Source: Closterium sp. Naga37s-1 (taxonomy: Eukaryota; Streptophyta; Zygnematophyceae; Desmidiales; Closteriaceae). From it: 64,000 bases of DNA. Shown one piece after another: positions 55,062 through 64,000 of this stretch. The DNA is taken from contig CANJKZ010000170.1 of the NCBI GenBank assembly GCA_947471745.1, positions 3,314,001-3,378,000 on the forward strand. The letters are read 5' to 3'. Each line of letters starts with the position of its first letter. Within the stretch, counting starts at the first letter, position 1. The notes below the pieces were generated by a model. The model ran no database searches. It saw nothing but the letters and a program-made list of their open reading frames with translations, and was not told the origin of the DNA. A program made the translations under genes and the position numbers.

Positions 55062-58000
55062 ATGCAGCTCCAGGGCCGTCCGCGTGTGTCCCTCACGCCC
55101 CAGCAGCTTCGTGAGTGGTACGCCACTTGGGGTTGTCGGGGTGGCAGTAGTGGGAGTCGTCCTGGAGTGGGTAGTTTGGGAGCTTCTTGTAGTGGCCCTG
55201 TGCAGCAGCAGCGTCGTTCGCGAGAGACTCTTTCGCCCCAGCAGCTTCGTGAGTGGTACGCTCAGAGTAGAGGGTCGCTGAGTAGTGCTCGCTGCCCGTA
55301 CGTTATTAGCACGGGTGTCCGGACTAGTCAGCCTTGCGGGACGCGTCGTCACACAGAGTCCCGCTGCTTCGCCCGTCTGAGCGACGCTTGGCGTACAGAG
55401 TTTGGCGACGACGCTGAGCTCCCCGACTGGGTGGAGCTGCTTAGGCAGAGGGAAGATATCTTTGCTCTTGACTATGATGCTATTCTCACTGCAATGTATG
55501 CATTGTCTACTAGTGCCGAGGGAGCCTGTCACCTGTGTGTGCCGCCTGACCCCGGTATCCAGTCTGCTGCTCCAGGTGCCGGTGAGGCTGCCGCTCTAGG
55601 TGCTAGTGCGTCTGCTGCCCCTGGTCCTGGTGAGGCTGCTGCTCTAGGTGCAGGTGTGTCTGCTGCTTCAGGTGCTTGTGAGTCTGCGCCTTCAGGTACT
55701 ACGTCTACTGAGGCACTGCACACCTTCACACTGGACTCAGGTGCTTCCCGCTGTTTCTTTCGCGACCGCACTGCCCTCGAGCAGCTCCCTAGGCCGGTTG
55801 CTGTGTCCCTGGCTGACCCCTCCGGGGGTCCAGTCCTTGCGACCTCCACCACTGCCCTCCCTTGTCCTGCTGTCCCGTCCGGCACACTGTCGGGCCTTTA
55901 CCTCCCCTCGTTCTCTACGAACTTGGTGGCGGGTTCTGCGCTCCAGGACGTGGGTGTTCACCAGTTCACCCCTGCCTACGAGCGTGTGACACACTGCACG
56001 TGTGCCCAGACGGGTCGTCACCTAGCTACCTTCACTCGGCAGCCGGGGTCGGACTTGTACACACTGACCACTGAGTCCCCTCAGGTAGCGGCGTCTGCGT
56101 CTGCGTCAGGTCAGTTGTCCGCCCCCTGCTCGTGTCGCACCCTGTCGCACCGGACGGTCCTCTGGCACCACCGCCTTGGGCACCCTTCGATGCAGCGCCT
56201 TCGTGGCATGCACTCTCGTTTCCTTGTCTCTGGTCTCCCCAGGTCACTGCCTCCCCTACCACCGTCCCCTACCCCTCCTTGCTTTCCCTGTGTCGAGGGG
56301 CGGCAGCGTGCCACTCCTCACTCCTCTGAGTTCCCCCCGACGGAGGCTCTTCTGCAGACCCTTCACATGGACGTGTGGGGCCCAGCCCGCGTCCGTGGAC
56401 AGGGCGGAGAGCGCTACTTCCTGCTGGTAGTTGACGACTACACGCGTTACACCACAGTCTTCCCCTTGCGCACCAAGGGAGAGGTCCCTGCTGTCTTGAT
56501 CCCTTGGATCCGCGCTACTCGTCTCCAGCTGGAGAGGCGCTTTCGCACGGACCTTCCCGTCCTGCGACTGCACTCTGACAGAGGTGGTGAGTTTTCCTCA
56601 GGCCTCTTGGAGGCCTTCTGTCAGGGGGAGGGCATTGAGCAGACGTTCACGCTTCCGGCCTCTCCTCAGTAGAATGGGGTTGCTGAGCGCCGCATTGGCT
56701 TGGTCATGGAGGTCGCTCGTACCTCCTTGATCCATGCGGCTGCTCCCCATTTTCTGTGGCCGTTTGCGGTCCGGTACGCCGCGCATCAGCTCAACCTCTG
56801 GCCCCGTGTCTCCGTTCCGGAGACCTCGCCGACACTGCGTTGGACGGGAGCGGTTGGCGATGCGTCTGTGTTCCGTGTCTGGGGATCTCGTGCCTTTGTC
56901 CACGATACGTCCGCGGACAAGCTCTCCTCCCGTGCCGTTTCTTGTGTGTTCCTGGGCTTTGTCCCTGACGCGCCTGGCTGGCAGTTTTACCACCCCACCT
57001 CGCGACGTGTCTTCCCCTCTCAGGACGTCACGTTTGACGAGTCGGTTCCTGGGCTTTTTACCGTCACTGCCCCGCTCCCCCCTCCGCCGCTCTTCCTCAC
57101 GCCAGGTGCTGCTTCGGTAGACCCCCTGCCTCCCCAGGGTCCTGCTCCCTCAGGTGTTTCCCAGGTAGACCCGGTCGAGCCGGTCGAGGTAGCTGTCGAC
57201 TCTGGTCCTGCGCGAGGTACTGTGCGTGCTGAGCCTGAGCGTGCTGAGCCTGAGCGTGCTGAGCCTGGTGGTGCTGGGTCTGGGGGTATTGCGACTGGGG
57301 GTGCTGAGCCTGGGGGTGCGGAGACTGCGGGTGCTGAGCCTGGGGGTGCGGAGACTGCGGGTGTTGTCCCTGGGGGTTCTGAGTCTGGAGGTCCTGAGCC
57401 TGGGGGTGCTGCGCCTGGGGGCGTTCTCTCTTCCCAGCAGCTGCGTGAGTGGTACTCTCGGTACTGTCGCCGCCGCCGTGGTGCTGTGGGAGCTGGAGGT
57501 GCTACTGGAGCTGGAGCTGAGGGCGCTGAGCCTACTGGAGTTGGTGTTGCTGCTGACCCTCGGGTTGGCGCTGGAGGTGCTGGAGCCACTGGTCCTGGAG
57601 GTGCTCGTACTGGCGGTACTGGAGGTGCTGGGACTGGGGGTGCTACTGGAGCTGCTGGAGCTGGTCCTGCTGGAGGTGCTTCTGGTGCTGCTGGAGGTAC
57701 TGGAGCTGCTGGAGCTGCTGGTAGTGCTGCTGGTACTGGGGCTGGTGCTGCTGGAGGTACTGGTGCTGCTGGAGGTGCTGCTAGTGCTGGTCCTGCTGGA
57801 GGTGCTGCTGGTGCTGCTAGAGGTACTGGAGCTGGTGGTGCTGAGCGAGTTGGAGCTGCTGCTGGGGGTTCTGGTGCTGTCTCTACTGGTTCTGGGGGCA
57901 CTTCACGGCCACAGTCGTACTTCGTTCCCCTTCTTCAGCAGGTTCTTGGTCAGCCGCCTCCTCCTTGTCCTGCTCCCTCCTTAGAGTGTCCTCCGCCTAT

Positions 58001-60191
58001 CCAGTCACTGTCACAGCTACCGCCTGCCTCGCCACTCCCTGGTCCTTCTCCCTACACTGGTCCGACAGGCGGTCTTACGGAGCGTCGTGAGCCTGAGTCT
58101 CGTCCTGTGTCGCCTGAGTCTCGGTCTGCGTCACCTGTTCGTGCTGCTCGCACTGGTCGTCGTAGCCCGCGTCAGCGTCCTCCTGCTGTCCCAGGCACTC
58201 ACCAGATGGCGCTTCGTCCTTCCACTGCTCCACAACGTGTCCCGCTGCCTTCTCCTCCTGCGTCCTCTCTTCCTGCCCTTGCTGACCCGGAGTCTGCCTC
58301 TCTTCGTGCTTCTAGTCCTACTGTCACGCGTCTCCTGGCCACTGCTGTCACTGACCCTTCCTTTGAGTCAGCTGCTGCGTTTGCCTTAGTTGCTGAGCTT
58401 GTCGACTTTGCTGCTCACTGTCGTCTAGACTACGCTGCGAGTCTTGTTGCTGAGTCTGAGTCTGAGTCTGTCTGTCCTCCGTCCGTCGGGGGTGAGTGTG
58501 CTCTTGGCACGGACGTCCTTGAGGACAGGCAGGAGGAGTTTGAGTGCTTTGCCGCCGCTGTACCTCATCTCGTGTCCATGCTGATTGCACCTGAGGGAGA
58601 CCCGGATGCACCAGACATCCCGACCCCGCGCTCTTACGCTGAGGCAATCGTGGGTGAGTACTCCTCTCAGTGGCAGTCAGCCATGGACGCAGAGATGGCA
58701 TCCTAGAAGTCCACTGGCACTTACGTCGACGAGGTTCCCCCTCCTGGGGCGAACATCGTCAGTGGCATGTGGATTTTCAGGGTGAAGCGGCCGCCAGGTT
58801 CTCCGCCTGTCTTCAAGGCTCGTTACGTTGCTCGAGGCTTCAGTCAGCGAGAGGGAGTAGACTTCTTCCAGACCTTCTCCCCCACCCCGAAGATGACCAC
58901 TCTTCGGGTGCTACAGCACGTTGCCGCTCAGCGTGACTACGAGCTTCACTCTCTTGACTTCAGCACAGCTTTCTTTCAGGGCAGCCTGCACGAGGAGATC
59001 TGGCTGCGCCGCCCTCCTAGCTTCACTGGGTCGTTCCCTCCTGGTACCCAGTGGAGCCTCCGGCGGCCGGTCTACGGTCTCCGCCAGGCGCCACGTGAGT
59101 GGCACGACACACTGAGGACTACACTTGCGGCTCTTGGGTTCGCGCCTTCTACTGCTGACCCGTCGCTGTTTCTGCGCACCGACACTTCGCTGCCGCCGTT
59201 CTACATCCTCGTGAACGTCGACGACTTGGTCTTTGCCACTGCTGACACTGAGGCTCTCGCCCTGGTGAACTCGGAGCTGCAGAAGAGACACACGTGCACA
59301 GACCTGAGTAAACTGCGTAGCTACCTTGGCTTGCAGATCACCCGGGACAGAGCACGCCGCACCATCACACTAACTCAGTCACACATGGTGCAGCAGGTCC
59401 TTCAGCGCTTCGGCTTCACCTGGTCCTCGGCACAGGCCACTCCTTTGGCTACAGGTCACTCGCTCTCAGCTCCACCTTCGGACGAGTCCGTAGAGCCGAC
59501 TGGTCCTTACCCAGAGCTAGTTGGCTGTCTCATGTACCTGATGACTTGCACTCGTCGTGACCTCGCGTACCCTCTTGGCCTTCTGGCTCGCTACGTGGCT
59601 CCTGGTCGGCACCGAAAGGTGCACATGGATGCTGCTAAGAGGGTACTGCGCTACTTGTGCAGTACATCAGGCATGGGACTCGTGCTTGGAGGGAGGAGCT
59701 CAGTTGTCCTCACTGGGCACTCAGACGCTTCTTGGGTTGACGACCAGGCTACGCAGCGGTCGTCACAGGGTTACACCTTCAGCCTTGGCTCTGGTTCAGT
59801 TTCTTGGCGTTCTACACGTTCGTCTTCAGTTCTCAGCTCCAGTTGTGAGGCTGAGATCTACGCCACAGCCATGGCTGCACAGGAGTTACGCTGGCTCACC
59901 TACCTGCTGACTGACTTGGGAGAGCGGCCTCGTTCTCCTCCAGTGCTGTACGTCGACAACAAGGCTACCATTGCCTTGTGTGAGGAGCAGAGACTGGAGC
60001 ACAGAACCAAGCACATCGCTCTGCGTTACTTCCTGGCTCGAGAGTTGCAGCAGCGTGGTCAGCTTCGTCTGCGTTACGTGGCCACTCGGGCCAACACTGC
60101 TGATATATTCACCAAGGCACTTCAGTCTGGTGATCATCAGCGTTTCTGCACTATGCTAGGGCTTGTGCCCACTTTTCCTCACTTGATGTAG
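55062..60191 (+). CDS. Element F Pol polyprotein with two in-frame TAGs
   Basis: One frame of 1,709 codons. Residues 1-75: two PQQLREWY modules and a knuckle missing its first Cys (CGTRRHTESRC). Protease Asp at about 225 (TLDSGASRCFF). LWHHRLGHPS at 365-376. Integrase Asp437 (LHMDVWGP), Asp506 (LHSDRGGEF) and Glu542 (NGVAERR), the D,D35E spacing. A TAG at 56,670 replaces Gln of SPQQNGVAERR. Gly/Ala linker about 700-960. TAG at 58,704 (EMAS*KSTGTY). RT VYGLRQAPREWH and, at residue 1385, NVDDLVFAT where relatives have YVDD. RNase H SDASWVDDQATQ, SSCEAEIYATA and YVDNKATIAL. It ends TAG 60,189. Readthrough or suppression would be needed for full Pol. The Asn in the RT motif may impair activity. 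Confidence 0.9.
57230..57900 (+). repeat. Coding Gly/Ala repeats in element F linker
   Basis: First GGAEPGGAET units (57,230-57,420), one SSQQLREWYSR module at about 57,430, then GCTGGAGGTACTGGTGCTG-type units (57,500-57,870) encoding Gly-Ala-Ala-Gly. The region is a low-complexity hinge between integrase and RT. Confidence 0.85.
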
Positions 60192-60420
60192 GCTTTGCTT
60201 GTACTCTGATATATATGTATATACAAAAATATACCTGCATGCTTGCTTTGCTAGGTAGAGATCACTGTGCTGTTTGTGTTGCATATATGCCTCTGCATGT
60301 GGACTGGCCTTGTGGCCCTTTGCTTGTGCTCAGACTGTGTGGTGACGTTGTGATCCACCCTGAGCTTGCTTTGCCTTTCTTGAGTGGTCTTGTGACCCCT
60401 TGCTCTCCCCCACTTTGCCT

Positions 60421-60429
60421 ATGGGGGTG
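60421..60429 (+). other. Polypurine tract of element F
   Basis: ATGGGGGTG directly before the 3' LTR; the surrounding CTTTGCCTATGGGGGTG is shared with E and H. Confidence 0.85.
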
Positions 60430-60559
60430 TGTCAAATGTTATGTCTACTACACTTTGTTTAGGCTGTAGTGGGGTAGTTACTATGGGGTACAGTAAGTTT
60501 AGGGTTTCCTACTTGTACCCAACTCTTTCCTAGTGCAATCACTCTTGTTCATTCTGACA
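60430..60559 (+). repeat. 3' LTR of element F (130 bp)
   Basis: Near-identical to 53,464-53,593, one difference. Followed by GAAGC. Confidence 0.97.
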
Positions 60560-60564
60560 GAAGC

Positions 60565-61492
60565 CTCTCTCTGCCAGGTACTGCTTGAACCTCTATGACT
60601 GATATTCCCCTCCCCCGTCCAACTGGAAGCTTTTCAGCTTCACTCCTGATTCCCGTTCTGCTACTGGAAGCCAGGCGATGAAGGCTTCGAAGGCCATGTC
60701 ACGACTTGGAAGATTGAGGTGCTAGGCGTATCGGGTGGCGGCGTCGATGAACGTGATGACGTAGTTGTATGCTCCTTGTCCGCTTTCGCGAGCATACAGT
60801 ATGTCGCTGTAGACTTTCTCTAATGGTGCATATGCTGGTGCGCTTGGGTTGTGGTGAGAGACGAATGGCTGATGGGGTAAATCGGCTTCGGGGCAGGTAA
60901 AGAATGTTCCACGTACTGGTTCAAGTTCTCTACCGTCGGGTAGAAGAAGTGAGTCCTTGTCGAGAACTCCTGCTCTTATCGTATTGTTCAGTGTTGTGTT
61001 GCTCTGGTGTCCCATTCTTGCATGCCATATTGATTCGCTGGCGCGATGTCCAGGTGATCGTCTGTACAGGTCGGAGTTGGAGTTAAAAATCGCGGTGATG
61101 TTGGCGCTTCTGTGGACTTTGCGTGGAGTGGGGGTTAGCTGCTGGGCTGGAGTCGGTGGAAAGTCGTTGGTGGGAACTGGTGTTGTTGAGGGACCAGCGA
61201 TTGGTGTTGTCTCTGCTTCTGCCGGTGTTGTCTCTGCTTTTGCCATAGTTGTTTGTCGAATTGTTGCTAACGCTCTCGTCCATTCTGCTTCAGGTATGGT
61301 GTGCGAGCACCAGAAACCTCCAGGACTAAAGTCGGGGTCGAGGTCTGGTGGGTACGACCAAGTGGTGAAGTTGACAATCGCGTTGCTGTCAGCAGTGCCT
61401 TGATCTGGTACGAAGTCGAGGACAAAGACGTTGTTCTTCAGAACTAAATTCCCGATGTAGAGCCCACCCTTCCAGTTGTACAACTTGAACTC
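60565..61492 (-). pseudogene. Element G pre-integrase and integrase N-terminal half
   Basis: Minus strand from 61,483: LYNWKGGLYIGNLVLKNNVFVLDF, a Ser/Thr/Pro-rich insert with repeated KAETTPAEAETTP, then the zinc part SIWHARMGHQSNTTLNNTI ... FTCPEADLPHQPF and the integrase core KVYSDILYARESGQGAYNYVITFIDAATRYA (first Asp). After a TAG at about 60,724 come FEAFIAWLPVAERESGVKLKSFQLDGGGEY (second Asp) and a TAG after YQS, then RFKQYLAERGF, where F is inserted. The remainder is at 53,458 and below. Confidence 0.85.
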
Positions 61493-61497
61493 CTGAG

Positions 61498-61610
61498 TGT
61501 CAGAATGTTATGCTGTATAGGCTGTAGTGGGGTTTCCTATTTGTATCCCACCTGCCTGCTAGTGCAACCACCCCTTCTTCTGTTATCATTCTAGCTTCTC
61601 ATTTCTGACA
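61498..61610 (+). repeat. 5' LTR of element H (113 bp)
   Basis: TGTCAGAATGTTATG ... CATTTCTGACA. It lacks about 29 bp present in the 3' LTR (the GTAATCAACAGTGAGTACAA part), so a deletion followed insertion or occurred at replication. Confidence 0.92.
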
Positions 61611-61699
61611 TGCTATCAGAGCAGGTCGACCCTCCCTGGTCGATCCTATGGATGGGCCCACCCTACTGCTTCCGCTGCTGTTCTGTTAGTTGCGCACCC

Positions 61700-62060
61700 C
61701 GGGCGCACGACATTTTTCAGCCCGCCGCGCGCCCCGGGTGCGCGGCGGGGCGCGCGGCGGTTTTCCGCTCGGCGCGCCCCGTGGAGCCGCGCACGGCCCC
61801 CGTGCACTCGGTGCGCCGCCTCGTAGAGCCGCGCGCCGCCCCCGTGCACCCGACGCGCCGCCCCGTGGGACTTGCGCGCCGCCCCTTGGAGCCGCGCGTG
61901 GCCCCCCGTGCACCCGACGCGCCACCCCGTGGAGCAGCGCGCGGCCCCCGTGCACCCGACGCGACGCCCCGGGGACCCGCGCGCCGCCCCCGTGGACCCG
62001 CGCGCCGCCCCAGAGGACCCGCGCGCCACCCTGCGGCCCCCGCGCGCGCTGCCTTGTTGC
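61700..62060 (+). repeat. GC-rich imperfect tandem repeats inside element H
   Basis: Repeating CGACGCGCCGCCCCGTGGAG and CGCCCCCGTGCACC-type units with a period near 33-36 bp. All long frames over it are compositional. Confidence 0.7.
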
Positions 62061-62689
62061 TGCCGCGCGCCGCCCTTGCCCCTTGTGCGCCGCGGGGCAG
62101 CTTCCTCCCCCCCCCCCCCCCCTTCTCCTTCCTCTCCCTCCTACGCATGCACCTGTGGGGGGAGGGCATTGGGGTGGCGGATATGGGGGTGACGGGAGTG
62201 CGTACGCAGCTGCTCCTCCTCCTCCTTTCTCTCCCACTGCGGTAGCTGCCGCTGAGGGGGGGATGGTGTGGGAGCTAAGGGAGTGGTGCTAGGGATGCAG
62301 AGGGAAATGTGAAAAGGGGGTTTGGGGCAATGGGGGGAGGTTGAATGGAGGTAGCCGACGTGAAGCCAGCAGCGCCAGTAGTTCGGATGTCGTTGCTCCG
62401 GTGGCACGTGAGCTCGTCGCTCCAGTCGCCCGTGGGTCAGTTGCTCCAGCCGTTCGTCTAGCGCGGAGCCAGTTACTCCAGCAGTCCGGATGCCCTTGCT
62501 CCGGTAGCCAGTGTGCCAGTTGCTCCGGTTGCCCGAGTGCCAGCAGCTTCAGCCGCCGCCTCCTATCTCCTCTCCTGTCATAGTCCCTCCTCCTCACTTG
62601 CCCTCTGTTTCTGCCACTAGCGTTTGCTTATGCACTTGTCCTGCGATTGCTTGTTGTGTTGACTAAACCCCACTTTGCCTATGGGGGTG

Positions 62690-62831
62690 TGTCAGAATGT
62701 TATGATGTGTAGGTTGTAGTGGGGTAATCAACAGTGAGTACAACTCAGTTAGGGTTCCTATTTGTATCCCACCTGCCTACTAGTGCAACCACCCCTTCTT
62801 CTGTTATCATTCTAGCTTCTCATTTCTGACA
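62690..62831 (+). repeat. 3' LTR of element H (142 bp)
   Basis: TGTCAGAATGTTATG ... CATTTCTGACA, with the TAGGTTGTAGTGGGGTAATC core related to the A/E/F LTR core. Confidence 0.93.
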
Positions 62832-62836
62832 CTGAG

Positions 62837-63266
62837 TGGTGCTGTCGGCTTTAAGGTGAATTCCTTTCGCCATGAGTTGACTGACCCTTAGTAAGTTGTA
62901 GCCGAGTCCCATGTAGCCGAGTCCCAAAGCTTTTGACATCTGCAGGATAGCGTTAATCTCGCGGGATTGAAGTTGAACTACCCCTTGTCGTCGTGTACGC
63001 AGGTTCTGGTTGTTGGCGACGGTGATGACAAGTTCGCGGTTAAGACGTTGTTCCCGTTGAACGAAGCGACCCAAAGAGCACATATGTTGTCCGCAGCAGC
63101 TGTCCAAGAACCAAGTGTCTTTCCTGGACGGTTCGCTTTGGGCGATGGCTGCATACGTCGGATTTGGCTCCAGTGATTCGCGACGAGGCGTGCTTTCATC
63201 GAGCTGTTCTTCGGGTGAGTAGGTCGGTGGTGAACCGGTGATGCCATGTATAAAAGTCATTGCCAT
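62837..63266 (-). pseudogene. Element G protease
   Basis: Minus-strand frame MAMTFIHGITGSPPTYSPEEQL, then the active site region DTWFLDSCCGQHMCSLGRFV (DSC in place of DSG), NQNLRTRRQGVVQLQ and LGLGYNLLRVSQLMAKGIHLKADST, the usual C-terminal half of a copia protease. It runs into element H; the continuation QELKLYNWKG lies left of H. The Gly-to-Cys change next to the catalytic Asp suggests reduced or lost activity. Confidence 0.82.
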
Positions 63267-63312
63267 CGAATGGTGTTGACGTTTGTAGTTTCAAAACGTG
63301 TGCAAACTACGA

Positions 63313-63723
63313 CTATATCTGAAGTGCATCCGGTGTCTTCTCTTGTCGAGGTGGAGGCTGGTTCGGCATGAAGCTGATGGAGCCGCGTTGAGGCTCATAC
63401 GGTGCAAAGGTAGGCTGCTGCTGGTTTCCGCGCGCAAAGGATGAGCCGTCAAGACTCATAGGGGTAACGCCGTTGTTGTTGTCGCTGTTGTTTGATTGCG
63501 CAGGTGCTGCTTGCTGGTGTTGTTCGTAAAACGACATGAAGGAGAAGAACTTCTCCATCATGCTTGGGTCGAAGCCGGTTGTTTGGTTCGCAGGAGTTTC
63601 AGTAGATTCAGCAGCTGGTCTTGTCGCCGTACCTCCCTCTGTCTGTAGTCCAGAGGCTGGAGGTGGAGAAGGGGTAGTGTCAGGAGATCCGTTAGAGGAG
63701 CTCCTTTCCTTCTGTGTTGCCAT
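63313..63723 (-). pseudogene. Element G gag remnant
   Basis: About 136 codons from MATQKERSSSNGSPDTTPSPPP. Ser/Thr/Pro-rich N-terminus, then GFDPSMMEKFFSFMSFYEQHQQAAPAQ, an Asn/Gln-rich part and NQPPPRQEKTPDALQI to a stop. No capsid UBN2-like domain and no zinc knuckle: the middle and end of gag are missing before the protease begins at 63,266. The ORF opens further upstream (63,780), but the first ATG after the primer site overlaps the site itself. Confidence 0.6.
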
Positions 63724-63772
63724 GCCTTTTATTGTTGTAGCTTGATGAACAGAGTTGAGTCTTGCCTCGTTA

Positions 63773-63784
63773 GCTCTCATACCA
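63773..63784 (-). other. Primer-binding site of element G
   Basis: Minus strand TGGTATGAGAGC after LTR end GCCCAACA; one change from the initiator-Met site. Confidence 0.85.
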
Positions 63785-64000
63785 TGTTGGGCTGTGAAAA
63801 GCCCTTAGGATCGTTTCAAGGCTAAGACTCGAAGTGAACTGGTTGAACCACCTTCCACTAGTGTGTGAGAGCAAGATAGATTGATTGTAGCAAAGTAATA
63901 CAAGGCCTTTTATATGATTACAAAGAATATGAAATGATTACTGTTGCTGTTGCTGTTGCGATTCGATACAGCTGCGACTCGGGCAACTGCTCAATAACGA
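63785..64000 (-). repeat. 5' LTR of element G, continues past the edge
   Basis: Plus strand begins TGTTGGGCTGTGAAAAG. From about 63,925 it matches 49,689-49,776, confirming both as LTRs of G. Confidence 0.88.

Larger units (their letters stand above)
53464..60559 (+). mobile_element. Ty1/copia element F, near-intact, gag-deficient, young
   Basis: Full-length plus-strand element: 130-bp LTRs differing at one base, perfect target duplication GAAGC (53,459-53,463 and 60,560-60,564), primer site, 1.45-kb leader, one continuous reading frame 55,062-60,191 with only two TAGs, and polypurine tract. Same family as A and E. No capsid-type gag is encoded. It inserted into the integrase gene of G. The youngest insertion in the window by LTR identity. 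Confidence 0.96.
61498..62831 (+). mobile_element. Non-autonomous LTR element H (1,334 bp)
   Basis: LTRs 61,498-61,610 and 62,690-62,831, primer site TGCTATCAGAGCAG at 61,611, polypurine tract CCTATGGGGGTG, and perfect target duplication CTGAG (61,493-61,497 and 62,832-62,836). The interior is GC-rich with CGCGCCGCCCC repeats, a C run at 62,109-62,124 and no retroelement domain. LTR and polypurine tract resemble those of E/F, so it is probably a short derivative of that family. Confidence 0.93.
49689..64000 (-). mobile_element. Ty1/copia element G carrying four other elements
   Basis: Minus-strand element: 5' LTR from 63,785 past the right edge, primer site, short gag, protease, integrase, linker, RT-RNase H and 3' LTR (remnant 49,689-51,221). 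It is interrupted by E (left LTR), I (left LTR), F (integrase) and H (between protease and pre-integrase). It is a different lineage from A/E/F (GAYNYVITFIDAATRYA integrase, LIVYVDDLLYIGS RT). The gag is short, and RT has an internal deletion. Confidence 0.9.

Overview
This 64 kb window looks like intergenic, transposon-filled chromatin from a plant-lineage (streptophyte) nuclear genome. I found no host gene, rRNA, tRNA, CRISPR array or bacterial-type operon. Every long coding signal belongs to an LTR retrotransposon. The evidence for a plant-type host is the set of Ty1/copia and Ty3/gypsy families, initiator-Met-type primer sites (TGGTATCAGAGC and variants), chromodomain-type gypsy, and 5-bp target duplications. 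High GC, Gly/Ala-rich pol linkers and long GC-rich leaders suggest a charophyte alga or early land plant, but the species cannot be named from sequence alone.

The window holds three nests of insertions. Left nest (1-12,576, minus strand): copia element A lies in the gag of element A2, which lies at the 3' end of the pol of element B. All three continue past the left edge. Middle nest (12,663-41,595): an old chromovirus has its 5' LTR, gag and RT fragment at 12.7-14.1 kb and its integrase, chromodomain and 3' LTR at 39.9-41.6 kb. It was split by copia K (14.2-32.8 kb). K's 5' LTR was hit by copia D (14,353-28,147, TSD GCCTT). D's gag zinc knuckle was hit by copia J (16,630-23,104, TSD CTAGC). 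A gypsy element L (minus strand, about 33.0-39.9 kb) also lies inside and is flanked by two copies of a 153-bp chromovirus segment. Right nest (43.3-64 kb): a minus-strand copia G carries copia E against its left LTR, the short non-autonomous element I inside that LTR (TSD CGCCT), the near-intact copia F inside its integrase (TSD GAAGC), and the short non-autonomous element H near its protease (TSD CTGAG).

Elements A, E and F are one family. A keeps a capsid-type gag; E and F both lack it and start at the zinc-knuckle/protease region, yet F has LTRs differing by one base and a perfect target duplication. This suggests a gag-deficient subfamily moved by Gag from relatives. H and I look like still smaller parasites with LTR, primer site and polypurine tract but no coding. 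Most elements are decayed. Premature stops are strongly biased to TAG, often at CAG or CTGG positions, the pattern expected from deamination of CHG-methylated cytosine.
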